This document shows positions 55,165 through 63,810 of a DNA stretch of 64,000 bases, piece by piece. The stretch covers positions 25,992 through 89,991 of the forward strand of contig NZ_QVMM01000013.1 of NCBI RefSeq assembly GCF_010501065.1. Direction: 5' to 3'. Below the pieces are notes generated by a model. It worked only from the letters and a program-made list of their open reading frames with translations. It had not been told where the DNA came from and made no database searches. The position numbers and the translations under genes were made by a program. The first letter of the stretch is position 1; the number at the start of each line of letters is the position of its first letter. The stretch comes from Dysgonomonas sp. 216. Its GTDB lineage: Bacteria > Bacteroidota > Bacteroidia > Bacteroidales > Dysgonomonadaceae.

Positions 55165-55677
55165 ATGTATTCATCTACAGCGCTTATCAGCGAAGAACTT
55201 TTCCGCAAACATTCTCCTGTTACAGGAAATACTAATATAACCGAGTTTATTCCTTATCTGGCAATAGCTCAGGAGCTTTATATTGCACCGGTATTGGGCG
55301 AAGCATTAATGACCGAATTAAAATTGCAGATAGATAACAACAACCTAACCGAAATAAATAGTTTACTTATATTGAAAATAGCACCGGCCTTATCTTTTTT
55401 CGCAGTATATCAGGGATTACCTTTTCATTGGGCAGCAATTGTAAACAAAGGAATTACTATACGCGAAAGTGAAAACAGTAAGAGCATAGATATTAACGAT
55501 GTTGCCCAATTAAGACAATGGATACGCAACGATGCTAACATTTTTGTGGAATTGCTGACCGATTTTCTTTGTTCGCAACAAAAGGCTTATCCATTGTGGA
55601 AGCCCGATAAAAATTATTGTTCGGAATGTAATAGTACACAGGTATTTAATAGCGGGTTTTATTTCCCCGAAAAATAA
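55165..55677 (+). CDS. phage head-tail connector-like protein (DUF6712-like), locus D
   Basis: The 170-residue protein starts MYSSTALISEELFRKHSPVT and carries FIPYLAIAQELYIAPVLGEA and ALSFFAVYQGLPFHWAAIVN. This pattern is typical of DUF6712 proteins found between capsid and tail genes in Bacteroidetes phages, where they probably act as head completion proteins. It is co-transcribed with the portal gene and ends at a terminator. Confidence 0.75.
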   Translation: MYSSTALISEELFRKHSPVTGNTNITEFIPYLAIAQELYIAPVLGEALMTELKLQIDNNNLTEINSLLILKIAPALSFFAVYQGLPFHWAAIVNKGITIRESENSKSIDINDVAQLRQWIRNDANIFVELLTDFLCSQQKAYPLWKPDKNYCSECNSTQVFNSGFYFPEK

Positions 55678-55681
55678 TTGT

Positions 55682-55709
55682 AAAGAGAGTTTATAACTCT
55701 CTTTATTTA
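55682..55709 (+). terminator. terminator after locus D
   Basis: AAAGAGAGTT and AACTCTCTTT around TAT form a 10-bp stem followed by a short T/A tail, 4 bp after the DUF6712-like stop codon. Confidence 0.85.
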
Positions 55710-55745
55710 TTACTTTTGTGCGTCAAAACATATCGAAATGCTAAT

Positions 55746-56672
55746 ATGGATAAAACAATCTTAAATATATTACTTAATTATAAAGGGACTATTACTTACC
55801 GGGAATTCAGAGTTGGCTCTATTCTCCTTTTTATGTTAATTGGCACATACTTTAGTTCCTATATTCTAAGTAGCCTTAATATGATAATTGCAGGCCGGAT
55901 TAGTACAGAATGGTTATCGGCTAATGCAATTTATTCTCAAATAACACATACTCTCACCCCAAATTTTGTTCCAATATGGTTTTTGGTCTCATATTCATCA
56001 ATTATACTTGCTATAAAACGAATCCGAAGTTTGGGCCGAGGGAAAAAACTAATGATTATATCTGGTATTGTAAATTATTTATTTTTTGCATCTTTTACAA
56101 CCTTAATAACTTTAGGTGCATATTATCCGGAAATAACAATTAGTAATCAATCGCCTATATCTTCTGTTTTTATTTATTCAATTATTGGAGTGTTAGTTGT
56201 GGGCATAATAAATATGATATGTTTATGCTTTCAATATAAAGATGAATATGAAGATATTTTAGCTTCAGAAAAACGACTGACTCCCATAACGTATGCAATA
56301 AAATTAGGTAATTTAATGGGAATAATGGCTATATTTAATGTAGTTATCATTATTGTTCTTTTTTATTCTGATTTTTCGTATTCAGATTTAAATCCAACAT
56401 ACATAGGACTATACTGTCTTGGCTATTTGTTTTTTTATATAAAATATAGTATTTACCGTTTAAAAGATGCGAAGGTATCGATAGTTTGGCTTTTTGGCAT
56501 AATTGCAGTTTATCTGGCTATGTTTGGACTGAAAATGTGGCTTAACATTAATGTGTGGAATAGTTTAACCCTGTTTTATAATACTCTGTTTAACATAGTT
56601 GCAAGTTGCTTTGTTGCAATGCAATATGTTTTATTTCTATTGCCCACAAAGCAAAGTATAAAAGGCTATTGA
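55746..56672 (+). CDS. membrane protein of DUF805-like type
   Basis: The ATG at 55746 gives a 308-residue protein with about eight membrane helices. TYREFRVGSILLFMLIGTYF and IKRIRSLGRGKKLMI/SIYRLKDAKVSIVWLF are reminiscent of the DUF805 family, which pairs an RxxD/G loop with hydrophobic helices. The gene is more AT-rich than its neighbours. TACTTTTG at 55711-55718 is a possible -7 element. The function is unknown; it is convergent with the next gene, 15 bp away. Confidence 0.6.
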   Translation: MDKTILNILLNYKGTITYREFRVGSILLFMLIGTYFSSYILSSLNMIIAGRISTEWLSANAIYSQITHTLTPNFVPIWFLVSYSSIILAIKRIRSLGRGKKLMIISGIVNYLFFASFTTLITLGAYYPEITISNQSPISSVFIYSIIGVLVVGIINMICLCFQYKDEYEDILASEKRLTPITYAIKLGNLMGIMAIFNVVIIIVLFYSDFSYSDLNPTYIGLYCLGYLFFYIKYSIYRLKDAKVSIVWLFGIIAVYLAMFGLKMWLNINVWNSLTLFYNTLFNIVASCFVAMQYVLFLLPTKQSIKGY

Positions 56673-56687
56673 TTATACCTGAAGCTG

Positions 56688-57554
56688 TTATTCCAGCATA
56701 AGGTTCATAACAGGATGTTGTTCTGTAAATTTTGTACTTAAATTGTCGGGCATATTATTGGTGTGATAACCAAAAAGCAAGCGGGTTAAAGTTTGTATAT
56801 CAACCTCGAAATCCCATTCTGTGCCAAAAATAAGACTGACAGTTGCTTCCTGCACATGGTAAATCGATTCTGTTTGTAGTGTTTCGTCGGTTATTTTTAC
56901 CCTGAAATCCTGACGCGGATTTCGGATTGCATAAAGGCTGAGTAAACTCCAAGCATCGAGAATGCGAGCCATACCTGCTAAATTATATTTAGCGGGGCAA
57001 CCGTCGAGAATATATTCTTCGGCAATAATCTTAAAATCTTCTTCTGTTTTTAAAATACAAAAATCGGTTTGCTGGTATTCTTTATTAAATTGAGTGTAAG
57101 CCTCCTTTACATCATAAGGATACTTGTATAAAAAAGATTTAAAATATAACGGCACTTCTCCCTTGTCAAAAACCTGAGTGTAGCCGTATTTTTCATAGAA
57201 ATAAAATAAGGGTGCTCGGGCAGGTATCAGAATGCTTATCGGGATATTACGATCCTGCATAATTCGGAACGACTCCAAAAGTAAATCTTTCATATACCCA
57301 CGTCCTCTGTATTGAGGTAACGTACAGGCTCCTGATATATATCCGCAAGGTATCTCCTTTCCATAAAAACGGATAATATATGGTAGTATCTGCAACGAAG
57401 CCGCAGCAATGCCGTTCTCGAAATAAATTAAAGTATTTTCGTTTCGGTACTTTTTTGTAAAATACAATTCCATGAAGGCGTCGGAATCGTCAAAGCAAGT
57501 CTTCCACATATCGCGAACAAGCGGGGCTGTCTTGTCATTAGCAAATTGTATCAT
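56688..57554 (-). CDS. Eis-like GNAT acetyltransferase
   Basis: This 288-residue protein has a GNAT domain with IPCGYISGACTLPQYRGRGYM (acetyl-CoA loop RGRG) and LFYFYEKYGYTQ, followed by a second, degenerate GNAT-like and a short C-terminal domain (SLIFGTEWDFEVDIQTLTRLLFGYH), like the Eis family. Eis enzymes acetylate amines on drugs or proteins; this target is unknown. It is an ordinary single chromosomal gene lying between loci D and E. Confidence 0.83.
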   Translation of the reverse strand: MIQFANDKTAPLVRDMWKTCFDDSDAFMELYFTKKYRNENTLIYFENGIAAASLQILPYIIRFYGKEIPCGYISGACTLPQYRGRGYMKDLLLESFRIMQDRNIPISILIPARAPLFYFYEKYGYTQVFDKGEVPLYFKSFLYKYPYDVKEAYTQFNKEYQQTDFCILKTEEDFKIIAEEYILDGCPAKYNLAGMARILDAWSLLSLYAIRNPRQDFRVKITDETLQTESIYHVQEATVSLIFGTEWDFEVDIQTLTRLLFGYHTNNMPDNLSTKFTEQHPVMNLMLE

Positions 57555-57653
57555 AGCAGTATCAATTTATTAAGACTAACATACGAATATACAAATAAAA
57601 GATTTGATATTCATGTATTTATTCCGAAAAATACAGGTTTGTATTCATTTATT

Positions 57654-57691
57654 AAAAAAAAGCAGTATCCTCTTTTGTCGAGAATACTGCT
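57654..57691 (-). terminator. terminator of locus E
   Basis: On the minus strand AGCAGTATTCT and GGATACTGCT form a stem that runs into a T-run (57660-57654), 24 bp after the tail tube stop codon. Confidence 0.88.
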
Positions 57692-57714
57692 GAAAAAACT
57701 GCTACTTATTTAGG

Positions 57715-58248
57715 CTATGCCTCAACCATAGTTGTATCCACTAGCGAAGCTATTACGTTTTCGTTTTTCAATAACTTGCCAACTTCCATTTCGGTTCCGG
57801 TAAGTACAGTTGTCCATCCGTTGGCATCTGCGTCGGCAGCTCCCGATGCATAGTTGAATGAAGTTGCGCTTAACCCGTTGTTACGCCCTAATATTACTAC
57901 ACGTCCCGATTTGTCGACTACAACAACCGTAAACTTGCCTAAACTTAAAGCATCTGCCTGATTCAGTAATTTATAGTCGTATTCGCTTAGTGTGAAATTT
58001 ACTGTATGTGTACGATATTTTCCACCATTGCCATTTACAGCTAATTCGTCCGACCACGAAGCAGAACCTTCGATATACTCCACTTTATAAGCCCTATCGC
58101 TCCCCGATAAACTTATTGCTTTTATTAGGTCTTCTTCAAGTTCGTATGTGTTGGCTGTGTTGTAGTTAAACAGATATAAAGCCTTGATACCTGCCACCGA
58201 ATAACAACAATTATCCTTTGTTATGCTGGCTGTTAATTTACATCCCAT
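57715..58248 (-). CDS. phage major tail tube-like protein (locus E)
   Basis: The 177-residue protein starts MGCKLTASITKDNCCYSVAG and resembles tail tube subunits of Bacteroidetes phages: the Cys pair in the first 20 residues, IKALYLFNYNTANTYEL, KYRTHTVNFTLSEYDYKLLN and a C-terminal beta domain GRVVILGRNNGLSATSF. It is the last gene of locus E, 40 bp after the capsid gene, and would form the rings around the tape measure of locus B. Confidence 0.78.
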   Translation of the reverse strand: MGCKLTASITKDNCCYSVAGIKALYLFNYNTANTYELEEDLIKAISLSGSDRAYKVEYIEGSASWSDELAVNGNGGKYRTHTVNFTLSEYDYKLLNQADALSLGKFTVVVVDKSGRVVILGRNNGLSATSFNYASGAADADANGWTTVLTGTEMEVGKLLKNENVIASLVDTTMVEA

Positions 58249-58288
58249 ATTATTTATGTTTTAAGATATTAAAAATTATTTTGCATGT

Positions 58289-59224
58289 TTATTTGCTGTA
58301 AAACACCACTTCGTTTTCGAAGGGTATTACAAATCCCAAACGCAAACGTCCGTCGATGAATATTTTATTGTCGTTTGGTGCAGGAAATTGTCCGAGACGA
58401 ATTTCTTCCGTATCGCTCAATAGATCGGTTGCTAACAGAAAGTTTGCCATATCGGCAGCTATCATTGTTGCATTATCCAAACCTTTTACCGGAACAATCT
58501 CAACACCCAAATAGCGAAGCACTTCGTTTTGAACAGTGAGGGCTGTAGCAACTACCTGATTACTTACCGACGCCAGAGCCATTTTAGCTCGTTGTAAAGT
58601 TTCGTACGAAACATAAATCTTCACACTGTCGTTTTCTAATCCCTTTGCCAAAACATCCTCGGGTATAGCTTCATAAACTTTTTCTATTTCGGCCAATACG
58701 TTAGCTTTGGTAAGAGTTGCCCCTGTTATCTTTACAGCATCAGTACTTTCGGTCAATATTTTTATGGCTCCGTCAAAATCGTTCGGATCGTCACTGCTAT
58801 CGCCTTTAAAAATTTTGGCTTCTATTTCGGCGCTCAATTCCGAAGCCAGCATAGCCATCGTTGCTTCTTCCAGCGACTCTGGTAAAGCGCCATTCTTTGC
58901 TCCGGGTTTCAGCATTATGTTAATGCGTTTACGCTCAAGGTCGTCGATACATTGTTCAAGATTGATTTTGTAGGTTTTAATAGTAACCTCCTTTTCGCTC
59001 AACTTGAAAATGCGATCGGGTGTCCATGCACAGTTGCGCGAATCGGGTTGCAATAACGAATCGGCAAAATCGATGAGGTTAAGCATTGTGCTTTCCTTAA
59101 CTCCTGTTATTACGTCAATTTTACCGTTCTCAATAAGGCGACCGCCAAAAAGAGCTTTCGTAAACCAATCCATATTGGTACTTGGTTGGTAACTTAACGA
59201 TGAAATGTCATACATGTTTGTCAT
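58289..59224 (-). CDS. phage major capsid protein, HK97-fold type (locus E)
   Basis: This 311-residue protein starts MTNMYDISSLSYQPSTNMDW. It has ALFGGRLIENGKIDVITGVK, a long helix region LEEATMAMLASELSAEIEAK (spine), and late beta motifs VEIVPVKGLDNATMIAADMAN and NKIFIDGRLRLGFVIPFENE (A-domain). This matches small major capsid proteins of Bacteroides siphophages. It follows the protease/scaffold gene by 30 bp. All residues read through without interruption, so the capsid could still be made. Confidence 0.83.
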   Translation of the reverse strand: MTNMYDISSLSYQPSTNMDWFTKALFGGRLIENGKIDVITGVKESTMLNLIDFADSLLQPDSRNCAWTPDRIFKLSEKEVTIKTYKINLEQCIDDLERKRINIMLKPGAKNGALPESLEEATMAMLASELSAEIEAKIFKGDSSDDPNDFDGAIKILTESTDAVKITGATLTKANVLAEIEKVYEAIPEDVLAKGLENDSVKIYVSYETLQRAKMALASVSNQVVATALTVQNEVLRYLGVEIVPVKGLDNATMIAADMANFLLATDLLSDTEEIRLGQFPAPNDNKIFIDGRLRLGFVIPFENEVVFYSK

Positions 59225-59254
59225 AAAAAAATGTTTTATTATTAATTACTATGT

Positions 59255-60418
59255 TTATTTTCTGTTTTTGATAGCTGAAGCCAATGCCTGTGCCATCTCT
59301 TCATATCTAGGAATGTCATCAGGGCGTTTATTCGCTAAATTGGCGACTACAGGCAGGCTGCTTGGCGTAGTTTTACGCAGGTTTTGTACTTCAAGGGCAG
59401 CATCTTTTAGAAGAGTTGCCAATTCTGACAGCTTGGTTTCTAATTCGGCAATTTTTGCTTTCAATGTTTCGGCAGATTCTTCAGTTGTAGCCTTCTTTTT
59501 CTGATCGTCATCCGACAAAGTTTGCGGGGTTGTTTGTTTTTCATTTTCTGCATCTTTTTTTGCTACAGCTTTTGTTTCACAAAACTGACCATCGGCATCG
59601 ACCACCAAAATATTTCCATCGGCTAACAGATGTTCTCCCGCAGGCAACTGTTCCCCTTCGAGAGTTGCAAAACCGTCCGAATCAACTAATACTTCTTTTC
59701 CATCGGCCAGAACAAACACTACATATGCTGTTCCGCTAGCCATAAAATCGGACTTTTCGACCGACTCGACTCCTAATAAGAAATGTCCTAATCGCGACAA
59801 TAACGATTTATTTCCCGCTTTTTGATGTTTACTCATTTTCTGTTTCATTTTTTTATTTTTAATCTGATTTAATTCGTTTGCGTCGGTGGCTTGCCTGAAA
59901 AATAAACCCTCAATAGAAAATCCTTTAACGTTACCTGTCATAACTTCGTTTTTCCAGTAAGCATTGTCTTCTATTTTATAACTGCACATAAGTGTGCCTT
60001 GAGGTTGAGGTTCGAAACCTAACGCCCTCGATTTATCTTTCTCCGGATCTTCTACAATCCACAATTCGGTAAGGTAATTGCCCGAAAGGGTGTCTATATG
60101 CTGATGGGTGGTACTACGCAAGGCAATGCCTGTTTTCATCATTTTGCGGGCAATTTTTTCGATCTCGGTTTCGGTAAACCTGATGAAGTGTTCGCCTTGC
60201 TTTGGGTCGTTTCGATAGATTAACTGACCGGGACGTAAAACAACGCCTGTCAGTACTTGTTTTTGTTTATCACAACACAAAAATTCATCTTTCAGATGTT
60301 CCGATAAAGCTATAAATTCGACCTCAACAGCGGGAGATTCGACAAACGAGATGGCATAAATCCCGCTTTTATCGTCAACGCTGTCATCTATACGGCAATC
60401 AAATACTGGTAAGTTCAT
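59255..60418 (-). CDS. fused XkdF-like prohead protease and scaffold (locus E)
   Basis: The 387-residue protein has two parts. Residues about 1-175 resemble XkdF-type putative phage serine proteases: AISFVESPAVEVEFIALSEH, RPGQLIYRNDPKQGEHFIRF, STTHQHIDTLSGNYLTELWI and GNVKGFSIEGLFFR. The second half has a small beta insert (VLADGKEVLVDSDGFATLEG), then an acidic, Ala/Lys-rich coiled coil (AETLKAKIAELETKLSELAT), which suits a scaffold. It is the first gene of locus E, with a TATCTAT box at 60440-60422. Protease, capsid and tail tube in this order agree with phage head modules. Confidence 0.78.
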   Translation of the reverse strand: MNLPVFDCRIDDSVDDKSGIYAISFVESPAVEVEFIALSEHLKDEFLCCDKQKQVLTGVVLRPGQLIYRNDPKQGEHFIRFTETEIEKIARKMMKTGIALRSTTHQHIDTLSGNYLTELWIVEDPEKDKSRALGFEPQPQGTLMCSYKIEDNAYWKNEVMTGNVKGFSIEGLFFRQATDANELNQIKNKKMKQKMSKHQKAGNKSLLSRLGHFLLGVESVEKSDFMASGTAYVVFVLADGKEVLVDSDGFATLEGEQLPAGEHLLADGNILVVDADGQFCETKAVAKKDAENEKQTTPQTLSDDDQKKKATTEESAETLKAKIAELETKLSELATLLKDAALEVQNLRKTTPSSLPVVANLANKRPDDIPRYEEMAQALASAIKNRK

Positions 60419-60421
60419 ACG

Positions 60422-60440
60422 CTTTTTACTGATAGATAAA
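60422..60440 (-). promoter_or_regulatory. TATCTAT box of locus E
   Basis: On the minus strand the site reads TTTATCTATCAGTAAAAAG, with TATCTAT at 60438-60432, 13 nt before the ATG at 60418. It is nearly identical to the locus A plus-strand box. Confidence 0.7.
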
Positions 60441-60473
60441 ATGCGTATTGTTTTTTTACATGTTGGGGAAGAA

Positions 60474-60506
60474 ATAAAAAAAGCCGGAAGAAAAATTCTT
60501 CCGACT
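60474..60506 (-). terminator. terminator of the hemW-argB unit
   Basis: On the minus strand AGTCGGAAGAA and TTCTTCCGGCT pair around a 3-nt loop and run into a T-run. It separates argB from locus E. Confidence 0.82.
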
Positions 60507-60611
60507 ACTATGATTAAGAAGCTCCTTTTTACTTTTTAGAAGGTAGCTTTATGTTTATTTGTTTAAAAGATAGAAATGCCTATTATGTGGACTATAAAGA
60601 AAGATAATATT

Positions 60612-61379
60612 TTATTTTATAACTGTTCCTGTACGTAACGCAATATCGCAGGCTTGTGTTATAACTACTTCTTTAACACCATTTTCGATAGATTTAAATG
60701 CGTTTTCGAGTTTAGGCAACATGCCGCCTTTTATAATGCCTTGTTCGGTATAGCGTGCAAAACTTTCTTTGTTCAGTTCGGGGATAACACTGTCGTCATC
60801 ATTTTCGTCCATCAGTACACCTTTTTTCTCAAAACAGAACACGAGACTTACGTCAAAATGTTTTGCAAGGGCTTGGGCTGTTTCGGCAGCAATGGTGTCG
60901 GCATTAGTATTTAATATGTTACCGTGTTTATCGTGACTCAATGGCGCTACAATGGGTACAATATCTTGTTTAATCAGCCAGTTAAGCCGCTCGCCATCTA
61001 CTTCTTTTACATCTCCAACAAAGCCATAGTCAATATCTTTTACGGGACGTTTTTCCGATTGTATGATATTCATGTCGGCACCGGTAAGTCCCAAAGCATT
61101 AACACCTATCGACTGTAATTTGGCTACGATTTTTTTGTTCACTAATCCGCCATAAACCATAGTAACCACTTCGAGTGTTTGTGCATCTGTTATGCGTCTT
61201 CCGTTAACCATCTTGCTCTCTATGCCAAGCTTTTCGGCCAACTTGGTAGCCGAACGTCCGCCACCGTGTACAAGTACTTTGTAACCGTCTATTTTTTCAA
61301 ATTCGTTAAGTAGGGCAATAAGAGAGTTTTCTTCCTCAACTATTTTACCGCCTACTTTTATAAGGGTTAATTTTTCCAT
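60612..61379 (-). CDS. argB: acetylglutamate (or succinylglutamate) kinase
   Basis: ArgB phosphorylates N-acylated glutamate in arginine synthesis. The 255-residue protein has LIKVGGKIVEEENS, the acyl-glutamate motif LVHGGGRSATKLAEKLG, NGRRITDAQTLEVV, LTGADMNIIQS and ILNTNADTIAAETA with the late GGMLPKL. In Bacteroides the pathway uses N-succinyl rather than N-acetyl intermediates, so succinylglutamate may be the real substrate. Its first base is shared with the hemW stop (61379), giving a coupled pair. No other arg genes are near. Confidence 0.93.
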   Translation of the reverse strand: MEKLTLIKVGGKIVEEENSLIALLNEFEKIDGYKVLVHGGGRSATKLAEKLGIESKMVNGRRITDAQTLEVVTMVYGGLVNKKIVAKLQSIGVNALGLTGADMNIIQSEKRPVKDIDYGFVGDVKEVDGERLNWLIKQDIVPIVAPLSHDKHGNILNTNADTIAAETAQALAKHFDVSLVFCFEKKGVLMDENDDDSVIPELNKESFARYTEQGIIKGGMLPKLENAFKSIENGVKEVVITQACDIALRTGTVIK

Positions 61380-62509
61380 CAGTCTATATACATTAAATCG
61401 CTCATTATTCCGTCCGAAATTAATAGCCCGACGGAAGCTATTCGCAAGTTGTTATGTTCTTTTATTATGTATCCGTTATCTATATGTTTCCGGGCATTAA
61501 GAAGAAAATATTCTAACATCTTTTGCCCGAATAAGTTTCTTATTTCTTCGGCATCTGCCCCCAAAACAGTACGTAATCGGGTAAGAATGTAATCGTTGTA
61601 TCGACTATTTATGTCTAGTATTTCTTCTTCCGATACAGGCTGTTTGCCTTCCACACCTTTTATATATTCCGCGATGGATGCTATATTCCACGAACGGCTT
61701 TTTCCGTTATATGAATGCGCCGAGGGGCCAATGCCCATATACGGAACGCTTTTCCAATACGAGGAGTTATGCTTCGATTCGAAATCCGGCTTTGCAAAAT
61801 TAGAAATTTCGTAATGAATAAAGCCTGCGTCTTCCAACTTTGTTTTTAGTGTTGTAAATAATTGGTTGCTGACTTCTTCGCTTACATTTTTTATATCGCC
61901 TTTTTTTAGCAAATTATATATTGGGGTATTTTCTTCGTATATAAGATGATAAGCCGATATGTGTTGCACGTTTAATTCAATGGCTTTTTCTATGTTTTTT
62001 GTCCATAATTCAACCGTTTGTTCAGGCAATCCGTACATCAGGTCGATACTTATATTATCGAATCCCGCTTGTTGGCAATCTTTTATTGCTCTTATTGCTT
62101 TTTCGGCAGAGTGTCGTCTGTTTAAAAAAGTAAGGTCGTCATCGTCGAAACTTTGTATGCCTAGGCTCAATCGGTTAAAAGGTAAGCCTCGGAGCATTTT
62201 TATATACTCAAAGTTAAGGTCGTCAGGATTGGTTTCTATTGTTATTTCGGCGTTGCTGTCGACTTTATAATTGGAGTATATTGTTTCGAATATTATCCTG
62301 AAATCACTTTCGGTTAATTGGCTGGGTGTTCCTCCTCCAAAATATATCGTTTTTATGTATTCTTTATTAAGGTACATCTTTCGGAGTTCCAATTCGTCGC
62401 AAACCGCATTTATATAACGGCTTTTTATCTCTGTATTGGTCTGAGAATAAAAATCGCAGTAAATGCATCTTGTTTTACAAAAAGGAACATGTATATATAT
62501 ACCTGCCAT
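61379..62509 (-). CDS. hemW: HemW-type radical SAM heme chaperone (HemN-like)
   Basis: This 376-residue radical SAM protein begins MAGIYIHVPFCKTRCIYCDF, with the CxxxCxxC cluster motif, followed by IYFGGGTPSQL, ETNPDDL, LSLGIQSFDDDDLTFLNRRH and SIDLMYGLPEQT. The C-terminal HemN_C-like domain is present. True HemN has a longer N-terminus with further Cys, absent here, so HemW (heme insertion) is preferred over coproporphyrinogen oxidase. A -7 element TATCTTTG lies on the minus strand at 62552-62545. It heads the hemW-argB unit. Confidence 0.9.
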   Translation of the reverse strand: MAGIYIHVPFCKTRCIYCDFYSQTNTEIKSRYINAVCDELELRKMYLNKEYIKTIYFGGGTPSQLTESDFRIIFETIYSNYKVDSNAEITIETNPDDLNFEYIKMLRGLPFNRLSLGIQSFDDDDLTFLNRRHSAEKAIRAIKDCQQAGFDNISIDLMYGLPEQTVELWTKNIEKAIELNVQHISAYHLIYEENTPIYNLLKKGDIKNVSEEVSNQLFTTLKTKLEDAGFIHYEISNFAKPDFESKHNSSYWKSVPYMGIGPSAHSYNGKSRSWNIASIAEYIKGVEGKQPVSEEEILDINSRYNDYILTRLRTVLGADAEEIRNLFGQKMLEYFLLNARKHIDNGYIIKEHNNLRIASVGLLISDGIMSDLMYID

Positions 62510-62544
62510 GAATAAATTATCTGTTTCGAGCTATTTTAATAGTG

Positions 62545-62576
62545 CAAAGATACATAAACGAAAAAGAATGAACCAA
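62545..62576 (-). promoter_or_regulatory. promoter of hemW-argB
   Basis: On the minus strand TTG (62576-62574), a 21-nt spacer and TATCTTTG (62552-62545) lie 36 bp before the hemW start codon; the spacer is slightly long. Confidence 0.6.
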
Positions 62577-62742
62577 GTAATAGCTTGTAACAGTAATAAA
62601 AAATTGAGAGAGCATTTGTTTTCTGTTCTTTATTTCTACTTTTGCTTATTATCTTTATCGTAAAAGAAGGATATGAGGTTGCAAGTCTTTTTTAGTTGTA
62701 ACCCGAAAAATATATCATTAAATACTTTCATTTGCTTAATGT

Positions 62743-63810
62743 ATGTCTGAAATAAGAAAAAATGTAAGAATTATAGATATTGCCCGCATGGCTAAGGTGT
62801 CGCCGGGAACAGTAGATCGTGTGTTGCATAATAGGGGTAAGGTATCTGCCGATAAGCGCGAAAAGGTAGAGGCGGTTCTTAAAGAAATTAATTACCAACC
62901 CAATATAATGGCTCGTTCGCTGGCATTAAAGCGTCACTACAAAATATTGGTTTTTGTTCCTGCTTTCGAAAAAGGCAGTTATTGGGATTCGCTTAACCGG
63001 GGGATTGTAAGCGCAGCCCGTGAGTTGGTTAACTTTAATATAAGTATACATTATCTGCACTTCGATCAGTACGACGAAGCTTCGTTTACTAATCAGGCGA
63101 AGTTAATATTGAAAGAAGAGTATGATGCAATTGTTATTGCTGCGTTATTCGAAAAACCTGTTGTCGACTTGTCTCGTGCTTTGGATGAGCGCGAAATTCC
63201 TTATGTGTATATCGATTCTATTATAAATCATCAGAATAATTTGGCATACTACGGAGCTAATTCGTATGATAGCGGTGCTGTTGCTGCAAAACTGCTGATG
63301 TATGATGTGGGCAAAGATGGCGATGTTTTTATCGCTAATATAAGAACCAATAAGAAAAAGGATTCGTTTCAGACTTATGTCAGGGAGAAGGGTTTTCGCG
63401 AATATCTTTCCGAAAATAACTTTGAAGGGCAGATTTTCGAAATAGAATTATCGGATAATTATGCTCAAACCTTACGGAGTTTAAATTCGCTTATCGAGAA
63501 AAATCCAAGGCTTTCGGGTGGAGTCGTTTTTAATTCAAGAGTTCATGAATTAGTTGATGTTCTGTTCGATAATACTAATCTGTCTCACGAAATAAAACTT
63601 ATAGGGTACGATGCTATCGAAAAAAATGTTGAGGCGTTAAGAGTTGGTAAAGTGTCGTTTCTATTATCGCAACGTTCCGATATTCAGGGCTACAATGGAG
63701 TGAAAGCTTTAAGTAATTACCTTTTGTTTGGAACAAAACCCGATAAAACCAATTATATGCCTATCGATATTTTAATAAAGGAGAATATCGACTATTATCA
63801 TAATATGTAA
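62743..63810 (+). CDS. LacI/GalR-family transcriptional regulator
   Basis: This 355-residue regulator has an N-terminal LacI HTH and hinge (IIDIARMAKVSPGTVDRVLH, NRGKVSADKREKVEAVLKEI, YQPNIMARSLAL). A periplasmic-binding-like sugar domain follows, closer to the Peripla_BP_4 branch (KILVFVPAFEKGSYWDSLNR, YDAIVIAALFEKPVVDL, IKLIGYDAIEKNVEALRVGK). The target is unknown because the neighbouring sugar genes would lie outside the window. The sequence HNRGKVS is the typical minor-groove hinge segment. Confidence 0.9.
   Translation: MSEIRKNVRIIDIARMAKVSPGTVDRVLHNRGKVSADKREKVEAVLKEINYQPNIMARSLALKRHYKILVFVPAFEKGSYWDSLNRGIVSAARELVNFNISIHYLHFDQYDEASFTNQAKLILKEEYDAIVIAALFEKPVVDLSRALDEREIPYVYIDSIINHQNNLAYYGANSYDSGAVAAKLLMYDVGKDGDVFIANIRTNKKKDSFQTYVREKGFREYLSENNFEGQIFEIELSDNYAQTLRSLNSLIEKNPRLSGGVVFNSRVHELVDVLFDNTNLSHEIKLIGYDAIEKNVEALRVGKVSFLLSQRSDIQGYNGVKALSNYLLFGTKPDKTNYMPIDILIKENIDYYHNM

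Noticed and set aside
61379..62509. Calling the radical SAM protein coproporphyrinogen III oxidase (HemN)
   Set aside because: It lacks the longer N-terminal region of HemN; the length and start match HemW.
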